DNA of 64,000 nucleotides from Guyanagaster necrorhizus. Taxonomy: Eukaryota > Basidiomycota > Agaricomycetes > Agaricales > Physalacriaceae. A program made the translations under genes and the position numbers. Where the stretch lies: assembly GCF_019112545.1 (NCBI RefSeq), contig NW_025064938.1:55841-119840 (forward strand). The letters are read 5' to 3'. The notes under the pieces were generated by a model that did no database searches, was not told the origin of the DNA, and was given only the letters and a program-made list of their open reading frames with translations. Positions 53,796-64,000 of this stretch are shown in pieces (the stretch's first letter is position 1; every line of letters begins with the position of its first letter).

Positions 53796-54440
53796 AATGA
53801 CTATGTTCTCTTTCCAGTGTCTACACATTCTATTTGACTCACAATATGCATCACTTCTGGTCTAGTATGCATCAATTAATGCATCTAATGGATATGATGC
53901 AGAGTCTCTCACAGTGTTATGCATGCTAAGGCACTGTAATTACATGTGCAAGTCTCTGAGTAGTATGCATGCTACTCATCCCTTTGGTAATATTTCTCTC
54001 TTTATTACTTTGTTGTCATCATTCTATTTCTCTGTTCAACACTCAGTTATTTAGATACTTTTCTTTGGATCTCAATTCTCTGTTCTAAGATGTGTCCTAT
54101 CAGTACATCAATGGATGTGCATCCTTGATCAATGTAATCAGAATTGCTAATCATATTTCAATCATATTCTTTTTATTTTTAGGATGTCTTCTTATAATGA
54201 TATTAGCATGTCTAAAGCCAAGTGCTGAGATCTCACATGTAGTCTAACCTCTCTGGTATTAGTCTATTACTAGACCATGCACTCTCCTTATTGTTACTTT
54301 AGTTTAGCATCATAACAGCTATATTTCTTTGCACTCTAGTCTTATTCTCAGTTTACATGATTAGTAGACTGGAATGCAGTCTATGTATTCTCAAATTTCA
54401 CAAATTTACATGCCTGAATAAGGAGAGGATATGTCAGCAG
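53796..54440 (+). repeat. Repeat DNA ending in family E terminus (copy 2)
   Basis: CpG-free. 54,130-54,440 is repeated in reverse complement at 56,948-57,250 and its last 160 bp at 27,715-27,880. It ends GGATATGTCAGCAG, after which element III gag resumes. R copy 1 and this E end together fill one gap in gag (VTFA on one side, VFTTSY on the other), so they may be one composite insertion. Confidence 0.5.
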
Positions 54441-54444
54441 CAAA

Positions 54445-54900
54445 TGTGACCTAATAGATATTCACTGTTAAGTAGGCAGAATACACTTCAAAGCATTGCT
54501 TGCAGTTGGTGAGGAAGCAGTCAATGTCATCAGCTGCATCCTTAAAGAGGCACAGCTTTCAGACAAGATCAGGTTTACACTGGATAAGAGTAGAGTCTAT
54601 AGCAAGTGACCCCATTATGTTCAGATAGTGATTGAAGGGTGGATGGCTCTATTCTTGAGGAGGTCTGAGAAATGAGTGCAGGAAGCAATCATCTGCAATC
54701 AGACTCTCAGCCAGTTGGGCTGATTCCTTTCATATGATCTGTCCATTCTTGATAGTGAATCCTAATTTGATAGCTTTCAGGTCATCTCCTTTGGCTTATC
54801 TACTGGTCTCAGCTTTATCAGATGGTGGTTGTCTAGCAAGAAGCCAGCTATCTCTACCTCTCTAGGAATATTGGGTCATTGTCAGCTTTTCAGTGGATCT
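54445..54900 (-). pseudogene. Element III gag, N-terminal part
   Basis: The minus strand reads QCFEVYSAYLTVNIY at the junction and, upstream (higher coordinates), LLTN.. and CLFKDAADDID-like text matching FKGASDDINRFLVDCEQYFEVYIG. Stops throughout. A TGA at the ORF2-gag boundary (ATGAGC, near 54,960) is kept as in elements I and II. Confidence 0.6.
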
Positions 54901-54959
54901 GGGTTATAGTCATAAGATCTTGGTAGAGGTCATTCAAATAGAGGGTACCATGCAGACAG

Positions 54960-55540
54960 CTCATTATAGATGTATAGAGAGCATTATTAGCATTGGCTGG
55001 ATATTGAACTTAGATCAGTACAGTGGTAAGTTAGATATTGGTTCTTTCAGATAGGTAGTGTTGTACACATATATGGCTGACTCTGTAGCACAATACTGTA
55101 AAATGTCAATTTGTTCTTAATCATTCATAATTAAATACTTTCTTCTGAGAGAGATAACCCTCCATCTGATGTCCCATGGGATTTTCATCAACTGCTACTG
55201 ATAAAGATGATTAAACTCTTTTATCTTCTTCTGGTGCATGGCTTTCTCAAGCCAATCCTGATCCATCTCTCTCTTGACTCTTTTGGAAAAGTCAGCAGGC
55301 TGATCATAAATAGATGGTGAGCCTGGCCTCATGTTGCCAGAGAGTTGTCCTTGGCCTCTGCTAGATCTGAGTGTGCTGATGTCAGAAGTTCTGAGTCTAG
55401 GAGCAGGGAGATGTTGAGGTAGTTGAGAGTTATCTCTTCCTTTATCTGAGCTGTCTCCTTTCTTCAGTCCCATGCTACACTGGCAGACCTGCTGATAGAA
55501 GATGGAATTGAGGAATAGTCAAGCAACTGGGCTCTGAAGA
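54960..55540 (-). pseudogene. Element III ORF2 remains
   Basis: A 92-codon surviving frame (55,473-55,195) reads GSPSIYDQPADFSKRVKREMD and FNHLYQ, corresponding to SIYDQPVSSLLEEG..REYQELYEQ in element I. Decayed but recognisable. Confidence 0.6.
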
Positions 55541-56564
55541 AATCATCTGAGAATGGCATCACAAACCTTGACTGGAGAGGGAGCTGGATTCCATAGGTAA
55601 AAAGAGGAGTGTTGGGAGTTCAGGAAAGAGGTATATCAATAAGGCTGGCATAGAGCTCACTCTCAGGCCAGCTAGATTCTGAGTATGGAGAGAGTTGTAT
55701 TTTGTCAATAAGTCCATGTCTTCATGCCCAAGAGGCAATGTCTCAGTCTGTCTGAGTGAGTTTCTGATTCTGGTACTCTTCTTTAGTGAAGTATCACTCT
55801 CAGGAGGCTTCACTGGTTTAGTCATTGGGGTCTGCAGGAATTTGGTTTCTGTACCAATTGTAGGTAGGGAGTGTGAAGTTGGCAGCTTCTGGATATTCTT
55901 AGAGGAGGTAAACCAGGGCTTTTGAGTCACTCTCCTCCAGTGCCTCTTCATCAATTTGGATGTTTTCAGTTGAGTTACTTCTGACTGTCAGATGGAGCAG
56001 GATGTTCTGGTCTTCCAGAATTATGTAGAGAGAATCATGGACTGAAGCCACTCTGGAGGCATCAAGGGAGTCTTGAGCATGACTTCCAATTCTGTGCTCA
56101 AAAGTGGCAGTGGAAGCATCAGAAGTTGGTACAGCATTAAAGAAGTTATTGAGAATGTCCTTATCCTCATAGTCTGAGATTAGATGGAGGTGCATCAGGA
56201 TGTAGTTTTTATTTGAATGCTGAGATCATTGGGGAGATCTTAGAGGGTATCAATTTTCTTCCTACTCTTCTAGAAGAGCTCTCCTAGATGAAAACTTAAT
56301 GATGGATTCTAGCACAGTTTCTTTCTCAAGCTTGTCAGAGGCTCAGAGAGATTCTGGTAGAAGATCATGGGAGGAGAGAATGAGTGAGACATTTTGTAGA
56401 GTTCAATGAATAGTTCTAAGAGCTTGGTAGTATTTGATTATCCAGGCAGTCATAGATTGGTTTTCTCAACAGAGGATGACTACTGCAAATAGTCCTAGTA
56501 AGATGCTGATGATGGCACCTAAGATCTTCAAGAAGCTAGCAGTGATTTCATCAGTTGATGGCAT
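55541..56564 (-). pseudogene. Element III ORF1 remains, membrane segment preserved
   Basis: ATG at 56,564 opens MPSTDEITASFLKILGAIIS and continues ILLGLFAVVILC before a decay stop. It then reads SMTAWIIKYYQALRTIH, which matches WIVRHYQAFQQIQ of element I. Further on, HRIGSHAQDSLDASRVASV (56,030-56,100) matches GIGNHARDSLDAARMATG. The hydrophobic helix is one of the better kept parts. Confidence 0.65.
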
Positions 56565-56622
56565 TCAGTTTTCTTCATGCTAGTGTGCATATGAAAAGAG
56601 AAGCTTAGAGCTTCAAGCTAAT

Positions 56623-56940
56623 TGTTAGACTCAAAGTGCATATGACTTAAACACATGATAAACAAGCACTGTATCATGTTTGTACAGTCATGCCTGAGTT
56701 CATTATATATGTTATATAGATGAAGTGCTTCAAGGCCAGAGACAAGTCAGCTCAAGAGAAGATGATATAGAATAAACTTTAGCTTGAAGCTGAGTATCTA
56801 CAGCAAGAGCTATGCTAATTATATACTGTTCATCTGTGGATAATTATAGTCCTACTAATTGTATATTTCTGTGTTATAGTACTCATCACCTCTGGTTGTC
56901 AGGGATAATATAATAATGCATTGTCTGTTATCAAGATATC
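56623..56940 (-). repeat. Element III 5' LTR, truncated at its outer end
   Basis: Starts TGTTAGACTC and is recognisable for about 320 bp, then is cut by family E repeat DNA. The minus-strand 13-mer AGCTTCAAGCTAA (56,791-56,779) is fully complementary to its PBS TTAGCTTGAAGCT (56,621-56,609). Confidence 0.75.
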
Positions 56941-56947
56941 TACTGAC

Positions 56948-57250
56948 ATACTCTCTCCATGTTCAGGCATGTAAATTTGTGAAATTTGAGAATATATAGA
57001 TTGCATTCCAGTCTACTAAGTATGTAAACTGAGAATAAGGCTAAAGTGCAAAGAAATATAGCTGTTATAATGCTAAACTGAAGTAACAATGAGAAGAGTG
57101 CATGGCCTAGTGATAGACTAATACCAGGGAAGTTAGACTATATATGAGATTCCAGCACTTGGCTCTAGCCATGCTAATATCATTATAAGAAGACATCCTA
57201 AAAATAAAAAGAATATGATTGAAGTATGATTGGCAATTCTAATCACATTG
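56948..57250 (-). repeat. Repeat family E terminus, inverted (copy 3)
   Basis: Reverse complement of 54,130-54,440, starting TGACATACTCTCTCCATG and ending near GATCAAAGATGCACATCC. It adjoins the DIRS-like remains, so it could be that element's terminal repeat. Confidence 0.55.
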
Positions 57251-58686
57251 ATCAAAGATGCACATCCATGCAGAAAACCAATTTACTCCAGAAATACTCT
57301 GCAGCCCTTTGCATCCACTAGCATCTGTAAAGATATCCACTATAGATTGACTTGGTTGAAGCAGTCAAACACCATTCTAGTGCATACTGAAGACAGTCCA
57401 CCAGGCAATGTCAGAAGCAACACCCTTGGGAATCTGAAGTACTAAGAATGGCAACTTTAATTTTGATGTCAGATCATAAATCTTGCACAGGAAAGGGCAA
57501 GAAGATAGAATAGCCTGAAAGCAGAACTGAAGAAACCCTGACAGTTCATAAACTTCACAGAGGAAGCGGTTCTTCCTTTCTTGCTAAGAGCTAAGAAGCT
57601 CATTCAGATATGTAAGCTTATCAATAGGCAATCATACCTTCATGCAGATAGAGTCCAGCATGATCTCCAAAAATTCAATGATGTGATTAGACTATTCTGT
57701 CTTTGATGGTTGGAAATTAATGCCCAGTTCCTTTCTCAGCATCATGACCCAGTCAACAGCAGCAAAGCAAACTGGTGTGAGGGTTGATAGAGAAAATGTC
57801 AAGAGAAAATCATTTAAATGATGATGAACTGCAGCAGGTATGTGGTGTTAAACTATCCAGTGTAAAGTCTCAGTGAAGAGATTAAATATATAGAGAGCAG
57901 AGCTCAACCTGAAGACTAGAACCAGTGAATAGAAGAAGCTACCTCATATTCATAGCTTATAAGATGTCTGTCTTCAACTTGGAGTAGAATATGCTAGAAA
58001 GCATCTTTAAGATCAAGTTTAGCCAAATGAGACCTCATCCTAGAGACTAGAAGATCATCCACAGCTTGATCAAAGTGATCATACACAATCTGAACCTCAG
58101 ATTCATGAATGCCATCACTCATGGAGCCCTCTTTGGGCCATGACAAGTGATTTATAATATAGAGTTTGGCAGGATTGTGTTTCTTTGACACAACACCTAG
58201 TGGCAATGCCCAGAGGTGAGAATGAGATAGTTGCTGAAATGGTCCAGCCAGTTGACCATTCTTAATGAGAGAGTCAATAGTTTCATCAATGAAAGATGCA
58301 TGGGTGGCAGTAGATTTAAGATTGTAGGATAATTGAAGATGTTGATGACTGATGAAACCAATATTTGCACTGTATTTAATAATATGTAATAGACTAGAAA
58401 CAAATTTACAATCAGGATAATCTTGAAGATAGTATTGCCAAGCTTCAAGATTAAGTGGAGAAGAGACTTGTGGTGACAATTCAGACTCATTTGATAGGGA
58501 GTTACAACATGGTGATGTATTTAATCTAGAAGGAGGAATAGAAGATGGTGGAAAGTACATGGAAGAACTAGGAATGAATAAAGTGGGTGAAATAGTAAGA
58601 GGAACTGAAGATGAGTTATAACCTACAGAAAGCTGCTGGCAAGAGCAAGCAGCAGTGCAGTGAGAACAGCATTGATCCTGACTCAC
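57251..58686 (-). pseudogene. DIRS-like retroelement reverse transcriptase / RNase H remains
   Basis: A 230-codon minus frame (58,686-57,994) has a Ser/Pro-rich front and then the conserved stretch WQYYLQDYPDCKFVSSLLHI. This continues with GPFQQL.., LGVVSKKHNPAKLYIINHLSWPKEGSMSDGI, VYDHFDQAVDDLL and LAKLDLKDAF, the N-terminal RT motifs of DIRS/YR-type fungal elements. Leftwards, with stops and a frame change, come the later RT and RNase H parts (LTPVCFAAVDWVMMLRKELGI, ELSGFLQFC, IFTDASG) to about 57,300. CpG-free and dead. No tyrosine recombinase was found in the window, so the assignment rests on the RT. Confidence 0.6.
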
Positions 58687-60110
58687 TCTGTCTCAACATC
58701 ATTTATCCTTATTTGTGCAGGACTTGCTAGGATGATCCTTTGACTGGCAAGTGGAATAGACATGCATTCATCAACAAGAGTTGTATTTGCAATCACTGTT
58801 ATTGAACATAAAGCAGATCTGCTGCTCTATGGTCATTTTCTTGGTTTTCAATAGGATAGCAGAGGAAGTGCCAGTTTTCTGGGATACTGAGGAACTTACT
58901 AATCAGCTGATTGCTAAGCTTATCCCAGCCCACATAATTGTTAGCCATTATCTCATGATGACACTCTGCATAGTAAGTCATATGGTATGCTAGTACTGCA
59001 TCCCATTTGTAGCAAGTACTGAGCTCATGCAGATAACCAAAGTATTACATCATTCTCATAGCAAGTGTGAAGACTACATTGATTTGCTTTTCAGAGATAG
59101 TGAAATAGATGAGAATTTAAAAGTAGACCATGAGAGGAATGGTAAAGGCTGAGAGAGAGGGGTAATTCTTGGTGGAGCCACTCTAAGAGTTAAGACCTGC
59201 AAGAGTGCCTTCATCAATAGTCTTCCTCCTCAGCTTGGAATCAAGCTTGTGTATGTCCATTGAGATCAACTCCTGGCAAGTCACATGCAGCAGCATGTCT
59301 GGCTTGAGACAAAGAAAGGCAGCAAAAAGAGACTTACATTCAGAGACTAGAGCAGCAATAAATGCTGAGGCAGTAGGCTGGGGGTTAGGAGCTGGTTGAA
59401 TGGGTTGTTAGACAGTTATGTGTGACAGCAAAGTGCTGAGTGTCTGCATAACTTGTTCTTGGGTGTATGTAGGCTGAATCAGAGCTGGAGGACTTAAACT
59501 GAAAGGTTCTATAGAGTCAGCAGTGCTGGATATGGTGGAATTTTAGGATCCAGAGGAGGTGAAGGAGATAATGTCAAAAAAATAATTGGGATTGTATAAT
59601 GAATCAAGCAGCTCACACCAGGCAGCTGTGTAAAGAGAGAGTTCCAGTGAGGTTGCTGAAGCTGGTGGTGTTGAAGCTGGGTTTGCATCCAGTGCTTTGA
59701 GGGATTCTAAAGGAATCTTGGGATGAGATATAAACTTGCCATTCTTCCAGTAAATGGCAAAGCCTTTGGACTTAATAACACAAGTGTACACTAGTGAAGC
59801 AATGGTGTCCAGAAGTGACAGCCAATGCTCAAAGGCTATTGAACTAATCAAGAACCAGTGTGAAAAGTAATGCTGATGCTCAGAGACAATCAAGCTGTGA
59901 TGAGATGATGATGATAATGATGAAAGAACATGAGAGAAGTTGTAGAGAAGAGCTCATTTGTATGAGTGAGCTGAGTGGCATAAATCAGTAACCTAGTGGC
60001 AGACTTGTTATAAAGGACAATGGCTGGCTCATGGCATAGACCTTGATCAAAGGTCTTTGACCAATTCACTTTTCCCTTTTCTTGACTTTCATAATAGTGC
60101 ATTTTTCACT
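58687..60110 (-). pseudogene. Remains of the DIRS-like element's first ORF (gag-like)
   Basis: Just upstream of the RT frame the minus strand has a zinc-knuckle-like CQSKDHPSKSC (58,720-58,760). Further right are 70-116-codon frames (59,893-59,543: EHQHYFSHWFLISS to GFAIYWKNGKFISHPKIP; 60,102-59,890). I do not recognise the large part; position and composition suggest the gag-like ORF of the same element. Confidence 0.4.
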
Positions 60111-61298
60111 ATATAGCCACATCATACTTCTACAAGCAGTGATAGGCAGGAGAATATAATAGTGTACAAGTCAGTGTTGGATGAACAAAATTGGTGATGG
60201 TAGAAAGTCAAGTCAGAAATAAGATTAGATCATCTATATCTGAGAGTCTTACTCACTTTCACTGAAACCTTTTCTGACTCACCATACATATCCTTTTCAT
60301 GTGGGTTATTATTTCTCATATATGACCAATCATATATAGTCTAGCTAACTTCTATTTTCTGCTATTATCACATGATATAGAGATCACATGTCTATGGTTA
60401 CAGTATTGAAAGGTTTTTTTGCATTCTTTACTAGTTTGACTCTTTTCTGCACATATACAGTTCTCTGTCTTTGACCTTTAGCATCTTATCCTTACTGAGC
60501 AATATATTTAGACAGTCTTATGTTTTTTGAGTACTCTACTGACATTTCTTAACCCCTTCACTCTCATTTCTTGCCTCAGTGCTTTCATATAAGAGCTTGC
60601 TTTTTTTTCAATGATCTGTCACAATCAGAGTTTGAACATGGCCTGACACTCTTTTGAAATTTGATGGACATCACAAGATTATCAGTAGAGAAGAAAAAGG
60701 CTGCTCATTCACTGGCAACAGCAACTAAATTTTGTCTGTCTTGTCACTCATTTCTTCTGTCTGTGGTTCTAGAGTTTGACTGAATATCTGCAACAGATAA
60801 TCCTTTTAGATTGTTCTAATACCACTGTCTGACTCAGAGGACATCTTAGGCAATATTAAACATATTGTTGAGCAGTCAACCAGCTGATTCTGCTCTTGAG
60901 CACTATATATTGTAGTAGTGTTCTGATGAAAAATAGCTAAAACAGATAAAGCAGGTACAAGAATTAAGACCATCATAGAGAGATAGTGAGAGATAGGAGC
61001 CATAGATTGAAAGCATCAAAGGCATGAAGCAAAATCACTCTAGTCAGCTATGTCAACAATTTAGAATTTAGTGGCTCTGATTTTCTTAATTCAGTAGTGT
61101 TTAACTCTATAGGGTTCCAAAAAGAAGTTGACTCAGATCTCATCTGGAAAGTAACTTCTGATTGTTTGAGGGCTTTTATCTACTGAGCTAAGAAAGTGAT
61201 GTTCCAGAATTCCTCAAACTCTGACACCTTATAATTATGTGAGTATTGAATGATCTTTCTTTAACCTCAGCCTTTTAACTCTTATTTCTATCAGTCAT
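60111..61298. other. CpG-poor intergenic DNA
   Basis: No gene recognised. The last 100 bp would be the promoter of the SDR gene. CG absent as in the repeats, so the decay extends into the flank of the gene. Confidence 0.35.
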
Positions 61299-61505
61299 GT
61301 CATCAATGAAAGGCATTGCAGTTATTACTAGAGCTGCCCAAGGTATTGGGATAGCAATTGCTTTTCAATTAGCAGACAACAGGTTTGATGTCATTATGAA
61401 TGACCTCTCACTACTAGAGAAGATTGCAAAGCTGAAGGATATAGAGAAAGAGATCATCAGAAAGAGACACTGATCAGCCAGCCATCTTTTCAGATGATGT
61501 TAAAG
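61299..61505 (+). pseudogene. 5' fragment of a short-chain dehydrogenase/reductase gene
   Basis: ATG at 61,299 gives MSSMKGIAVITRAAQGIGIA, then FQLADNRFDVIMNDL. This is the Rossmann start of an SDR, in which the cofactor motif TGAAQGIG has become TRAAQGIG. The frame then breaks (KEIIRKRH stop), while the next phase continues DTDQPAIFSDDVKE, like the end of the first SDR exon. It is CpG-free and cut at about 61,506 by the TIR element. The remaining gene lies at 63,422-64,000. Confidence 0.7.
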
Positions 61506-61885
61506 AGATTTTGTGTGTATGCAAGATGGAAACTGATACAACAAAGCACTATCCACTGATCACACTCACACTAATATACACACAACATTCTTAGTTTGTT
61601 GGAGGATTATAATGTGATAAGAGTAGTAATAGCAAATGTAATTGTCTCCTCAATGATCCACTGTGCATGAATAGCAATAGTGCATGTATAACAGTCTTAG
61701 ATCTCTCTAAGTCTCAATGCTTTTTGTTTAAAAAAAAGAGGAGGCAATGAACATTGCCAGGCCTCAAGGCAAGGATACTGTAGCTTAATACAATACTCTG
61801 AAACACTCTTACAAAGATCTCAAAAGTCTCAAGCACTGCTCAGATCAACTCAAAATCTCTAAAACACATATCCACAGGTGCCAAA

Positions 61886-62128
61886 GGGTTCAAACCTCTG
61901 TGCACAAGTTTTCAAACTGATTATAGACCCACAGGATTTAAACCTATGCAATTCAGAGACACAAAAATGCAATAAAACTCCATCCACAGATCCAAAGAGT
62001 TTGAACCTCTGCCAATCTGCAGAAATAACATAAACAATCCCATCCACAGGCTAAAGAGTTTGAACCTCTGCCAACTTGTGGAAATAACCCAAAGATCAAG
62101 CACTAATCAAGCCAAAGGGTTCAAACCT
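61886..62128. repeat. Five tandem tRNA-T-arm-like units in the TIR element
   Basis: Units about 48-63 bp apart share CCACAGG..AAAGGGTTCAAACCTCTGCC. Cores: GGGTTCAAACCT (61,886), GGATTTAAACCT (61,934), GAGTTTGAACCT (61,997), GAGTTTGAACCT (62,056), GGGTTCAAACCT (62,117). All can be derived from GGTTCGAACC by CpG deamination on one strand, the other, or both. Confidence 0.5.
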
Positions 62129-62714
62129 CTGCCACCTGTAGTGCCTCATATCACAAATACCTCAAAAACTCAAAATAGTGCCCTTCAGACACTGCTCTCT
62201 TATTCTTAGGCTAGAGTGCAATTCAAAACCTCTTATTAAATTGAATTAGAGTCCTATGCAAGCTTTTGTATCTCACACAGTTCTCAGATCTCTCTTAATA
62301 ATATCAACAATGGGTCTATTCTCTCATCTGAAGTTACAAACACAAACCCAGAGCTGGAGTACAAGGCTTTTATGCCCTATACACTGTAACTGTGAGGGGT
62401 TGAAAACTTGTCCACTAATTTTACAATGCTGTATTTAAATAAGCTACTACTGTACTCACTAAGAGACACCTAATATAATAGTTTCAATGCATGGGACTCC
62501 ATTCTGAAGTCTCTCATGAGTCATTCCTGTGCATGTCACTGTCTGACATGTATATTCCACTCTGGGTTAGGATTACATCCTCTGTTTCTATGCAACTGGA
62601 CATTGATTAGCTCTTTTAGTGGCTTAGGCACAAGTCTCTTTACTTTCTTATCTCCTCAGGATTATTCTGCCACCACCAGGACCTTTTCCAGGCCACCAGG
62701 GCTGTCCTTCATAT

Positions 62715-63184
62715 TGTTAGACTCAAGTGTCATGTGAACAGAAACATGTGATAAACAGAAGTCTCCTCACACTTTGGGAGATTGTCTGAGTTCACTGGTG
62801 CATATTCTGATCAGTGTGTCACAAGGCCTTTAGGATTGGCTCAAGTATAGGATGGTGTGAAAATAAACTTTAGCTTGAAGCTGAGGGATACCAGTGAGAG
62901 TGAGCCTGCTTAAATACTGTACAAGTTATAACTAATTATACTACTTCCTTTTGTGCATTGTCAAGTCCTTTGTGCCCATTGTTCTTGGGCATTGCTACTG
63001 TACATAAAAGAGTCTTTGTGTGTCATTGGGTTATGCTGTTGCATCAAAAGACAATGATGGACTTGGCTGTTGTGATGACTAAGCCTTTGTCCTATGGTCT
63101 TAAGTGCTGGCTTAGACACCTGACTAAATGAGATAGGGGTCAATCCTTCAAATAAAAAGATAGAAATAAGTAAAAATCATAACA
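62715..63184 (-). repeat. Solo LTR of the chromovirus family, nested in the TIR element
   Basis: 470 bp, TGTTAGACTC..ATCATAACA, with flanks CATAT (62,710-62,714) and CATGT (63,185-63,189), a slightly decayed 5-bp duplication. Removing it restores CTTCATGTCTGGAGT, the sequence of R copy 1 at 53,776. A whole element was lost by LTR-LTR recombination. Confidence 0.85.
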
Positions 63185-63421
63185 CATGTCTGGAGTTAGT
63201 CACAATTGTTATGTTCTCTAGAGAGATCTAGGACTGTTATATGTGCACTATTGCTATTCATGCACATTGGATCATTGAGAATACAATTACATTTGCTATT
63301 ACTACTCTTATTACATTATAATCCTCCAACAAACTAAGAATATTGTGGGTGTGTTAGTGTGAGTGTGATCAGTGGATAGTGCTTTGTTGTATCAGTTTCC
63401 ACCTTGCACACACACAAAACC

Positions 63422-64000
63422 TCTTCAATGGATCATTGGGTGCTCCTCTTTGGCTGGAAAGCAAGGTCTGTGTCGAAACTTCCTCTGGAACATCATGTTG
63501 GACAAGGGCAGGCTTACCAATGATGTCACTGTATGGTGCGACGAAGTTGGCTGTTCGGAGACTTACCCAGGGAGCCGGTACGTGGTTAACGGCCATTATT
63601 CAACTCGTTCTTCATTGTTTCCTCTCCAAAATAGCCCTCGATCTGGGAAAGTTTGGGATCACTGTCAATGTGTACACGCCAGGTGATTGTATCTCTCGGC
63701 ATTTGCGGCGCCGCGGATCGCTTATTCATCCCAATGTGTAGGCGCAGTCGATACTGAAATGTGTATGTGTTATACATCTGCAACTCGCCCGTCGCGGCTC
63801 ATATCGTACTAGGCAGAGATGCAGCACTCCAACAAGGAGATGTGAACGAGTTGATTAAGATGGTACGTTTCCACCGCAGTTGTGGATCGCCTGGCTGACA
63901 ACGAGGAAAGAACGTGGGCCGATCAGCATTGGACTACATAGGGCAACCTGAGGATATAGCTGGACTTGTGTCTTACCTCGCTTCCAGTGAGTCACGCTAT
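63422..64000 (+). pseudogene. 3' part of the SDR gene, running off the window
   Basis: Exons 63,431-63,465, 63,512-63,577, 63,635-63,682, 63,748-63,762, 63,813-63,862 and 63,911 onward, with introns of 46-65 nt, splice in frame: IIGCSSLAGKQG (catalytic Ser loop), LPMMSLYGATKLAVRRLTQ (catalytic Tyr and Lys, YxxxK), ALDLGKFGITVNVYTPG, VDTEMC, DAALQQGDVNELIKM, NVGRSALDYIGQPEDIAGLV and SYLAS, the order of a classical NAD(P)-dependent SDR. CG content is normal from about 63,470, unlike the 5' fragment. The splice sites and active-site residues look intact, but the front of the gene is severed, so no full enzyme can be made from here. The C-terminal end is beyond the window. Confidence 0.8.

Larger units (their letters stand above)
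61506..63421. mobile_element. TIR element (family R, copy 2) inside the SDR gene
   Basis: Left arm 61,506-61,717 (AAGAGATTTTGTGTGTATGC onward) and right arm 63,214-63,421 are reverse complements over about 210 bp. Without the solo LTR inside, it would be about 1.45 kb, with no coding capacity: a non-autonomous DNA-transposon-like or fold-back element. No clear target duplication is seen. About 70 residues of the SDR are missing between its flanks, so insertion came with a deletion, or a larger rearrangement happened. Confidence 0.65.

Noticed and set aside
22338..63421. Ascomycete-type RIP as the cause of decay
   Set aside because: Changes concentrate on CG (CGA to TGA, LTR differences all at CpG), not on CpA; deamination of methylated CpG fits better.
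1..64000. CRISPR arrays, bacterial operons, phage or plasmid features
   Set aside because: None seen; introns, chromoviruses and gene families are fungal.

Overview
The window reads as nuclear DNA of a filamentous basidiomycete (Agaricomycotina-like). The genes that can be spliced by eye have many short introns (about 48-85 nt, GT..AG). The recognisable families are typical of such genomes: a DUF6699-like protein, a fungal NTase-fold protein, a class-3-like aldehyde dehydrogenase, a Mep/Amt ammonium transporter, an SDR, and Ty3/gypsy chromoviruses. No prokaryotic features are present.

Region by region. 1-1.65 kb is CpG-free, AT-rich repeat debris. It holds the left arm and most of the right arm of an inverted pair of tRNA-derived repeats. 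1.7-21.6 kb is the gene-bearing part: a decayed C2H2 zinc-finger fragment (4.2-4.5 kb, minus), a His/Pro/Asn-rich hypothetical protein (6.14-6.79 kb, minus), a two-exon DUF6699-like gene (8.63-9.74 kb, plus) whose promoter and first exon exist as an older copy at 2.2-2.8 kb, a two-exon NTase-fold gene (9.89-10.66 kb, minus), a small two-exon gene (11.88-12.27 kb, minus), a ten-exon aldehyde dehydrogenase (14.46-16.44 kb, minus), a near-perfect 260-bp-arm hairpin (17.40-17.97 kb) and an ammonium transporter carrying a 1-nt frameshift (19.60-21.34 kb, minus). Much of the space between holds no convincing gene.

22.3-63.4 kb is a retrotransposon nest. The core is three insertions of one chromovirus family, each inside the next: an old outer copy (element III, pieces between 31.98 and 56.94 kb), a middle-aged copy (element II, 33,901-42,046, TSD GTACT) and a young copy (element I, 42,396-50,463, TSD GAATG). 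Two further decayed copies face each other at 22.3-26.3 kb (minus) and 27.9-31.98 kb (plus). To the right are a terminal-inverted-repeat element, DIRS-like retroelement remains and a solo LTR. An SDR gene is broken by the TIR element and runs off the right edge.

The chromovirus family is the most interesting object. It carries two ORFs upstream of gag (ORF1 with an N-terminal membrane segment; ORF2 with an acidic tract). A single in-frame TGA separates ORF2 from gag, and pol is in the -1 frame behind a conserved A AAA G motif. The primer-binding site is perfectly complementary to a 13-mer inside the LTR just downstream of a TATA-like box, which implies Tf1-type self-priming. Age can be read from CpG loss: the two LTRs of element I differ at 8 positions, all CpG transitions, and the older copies have lost nearly all CG.
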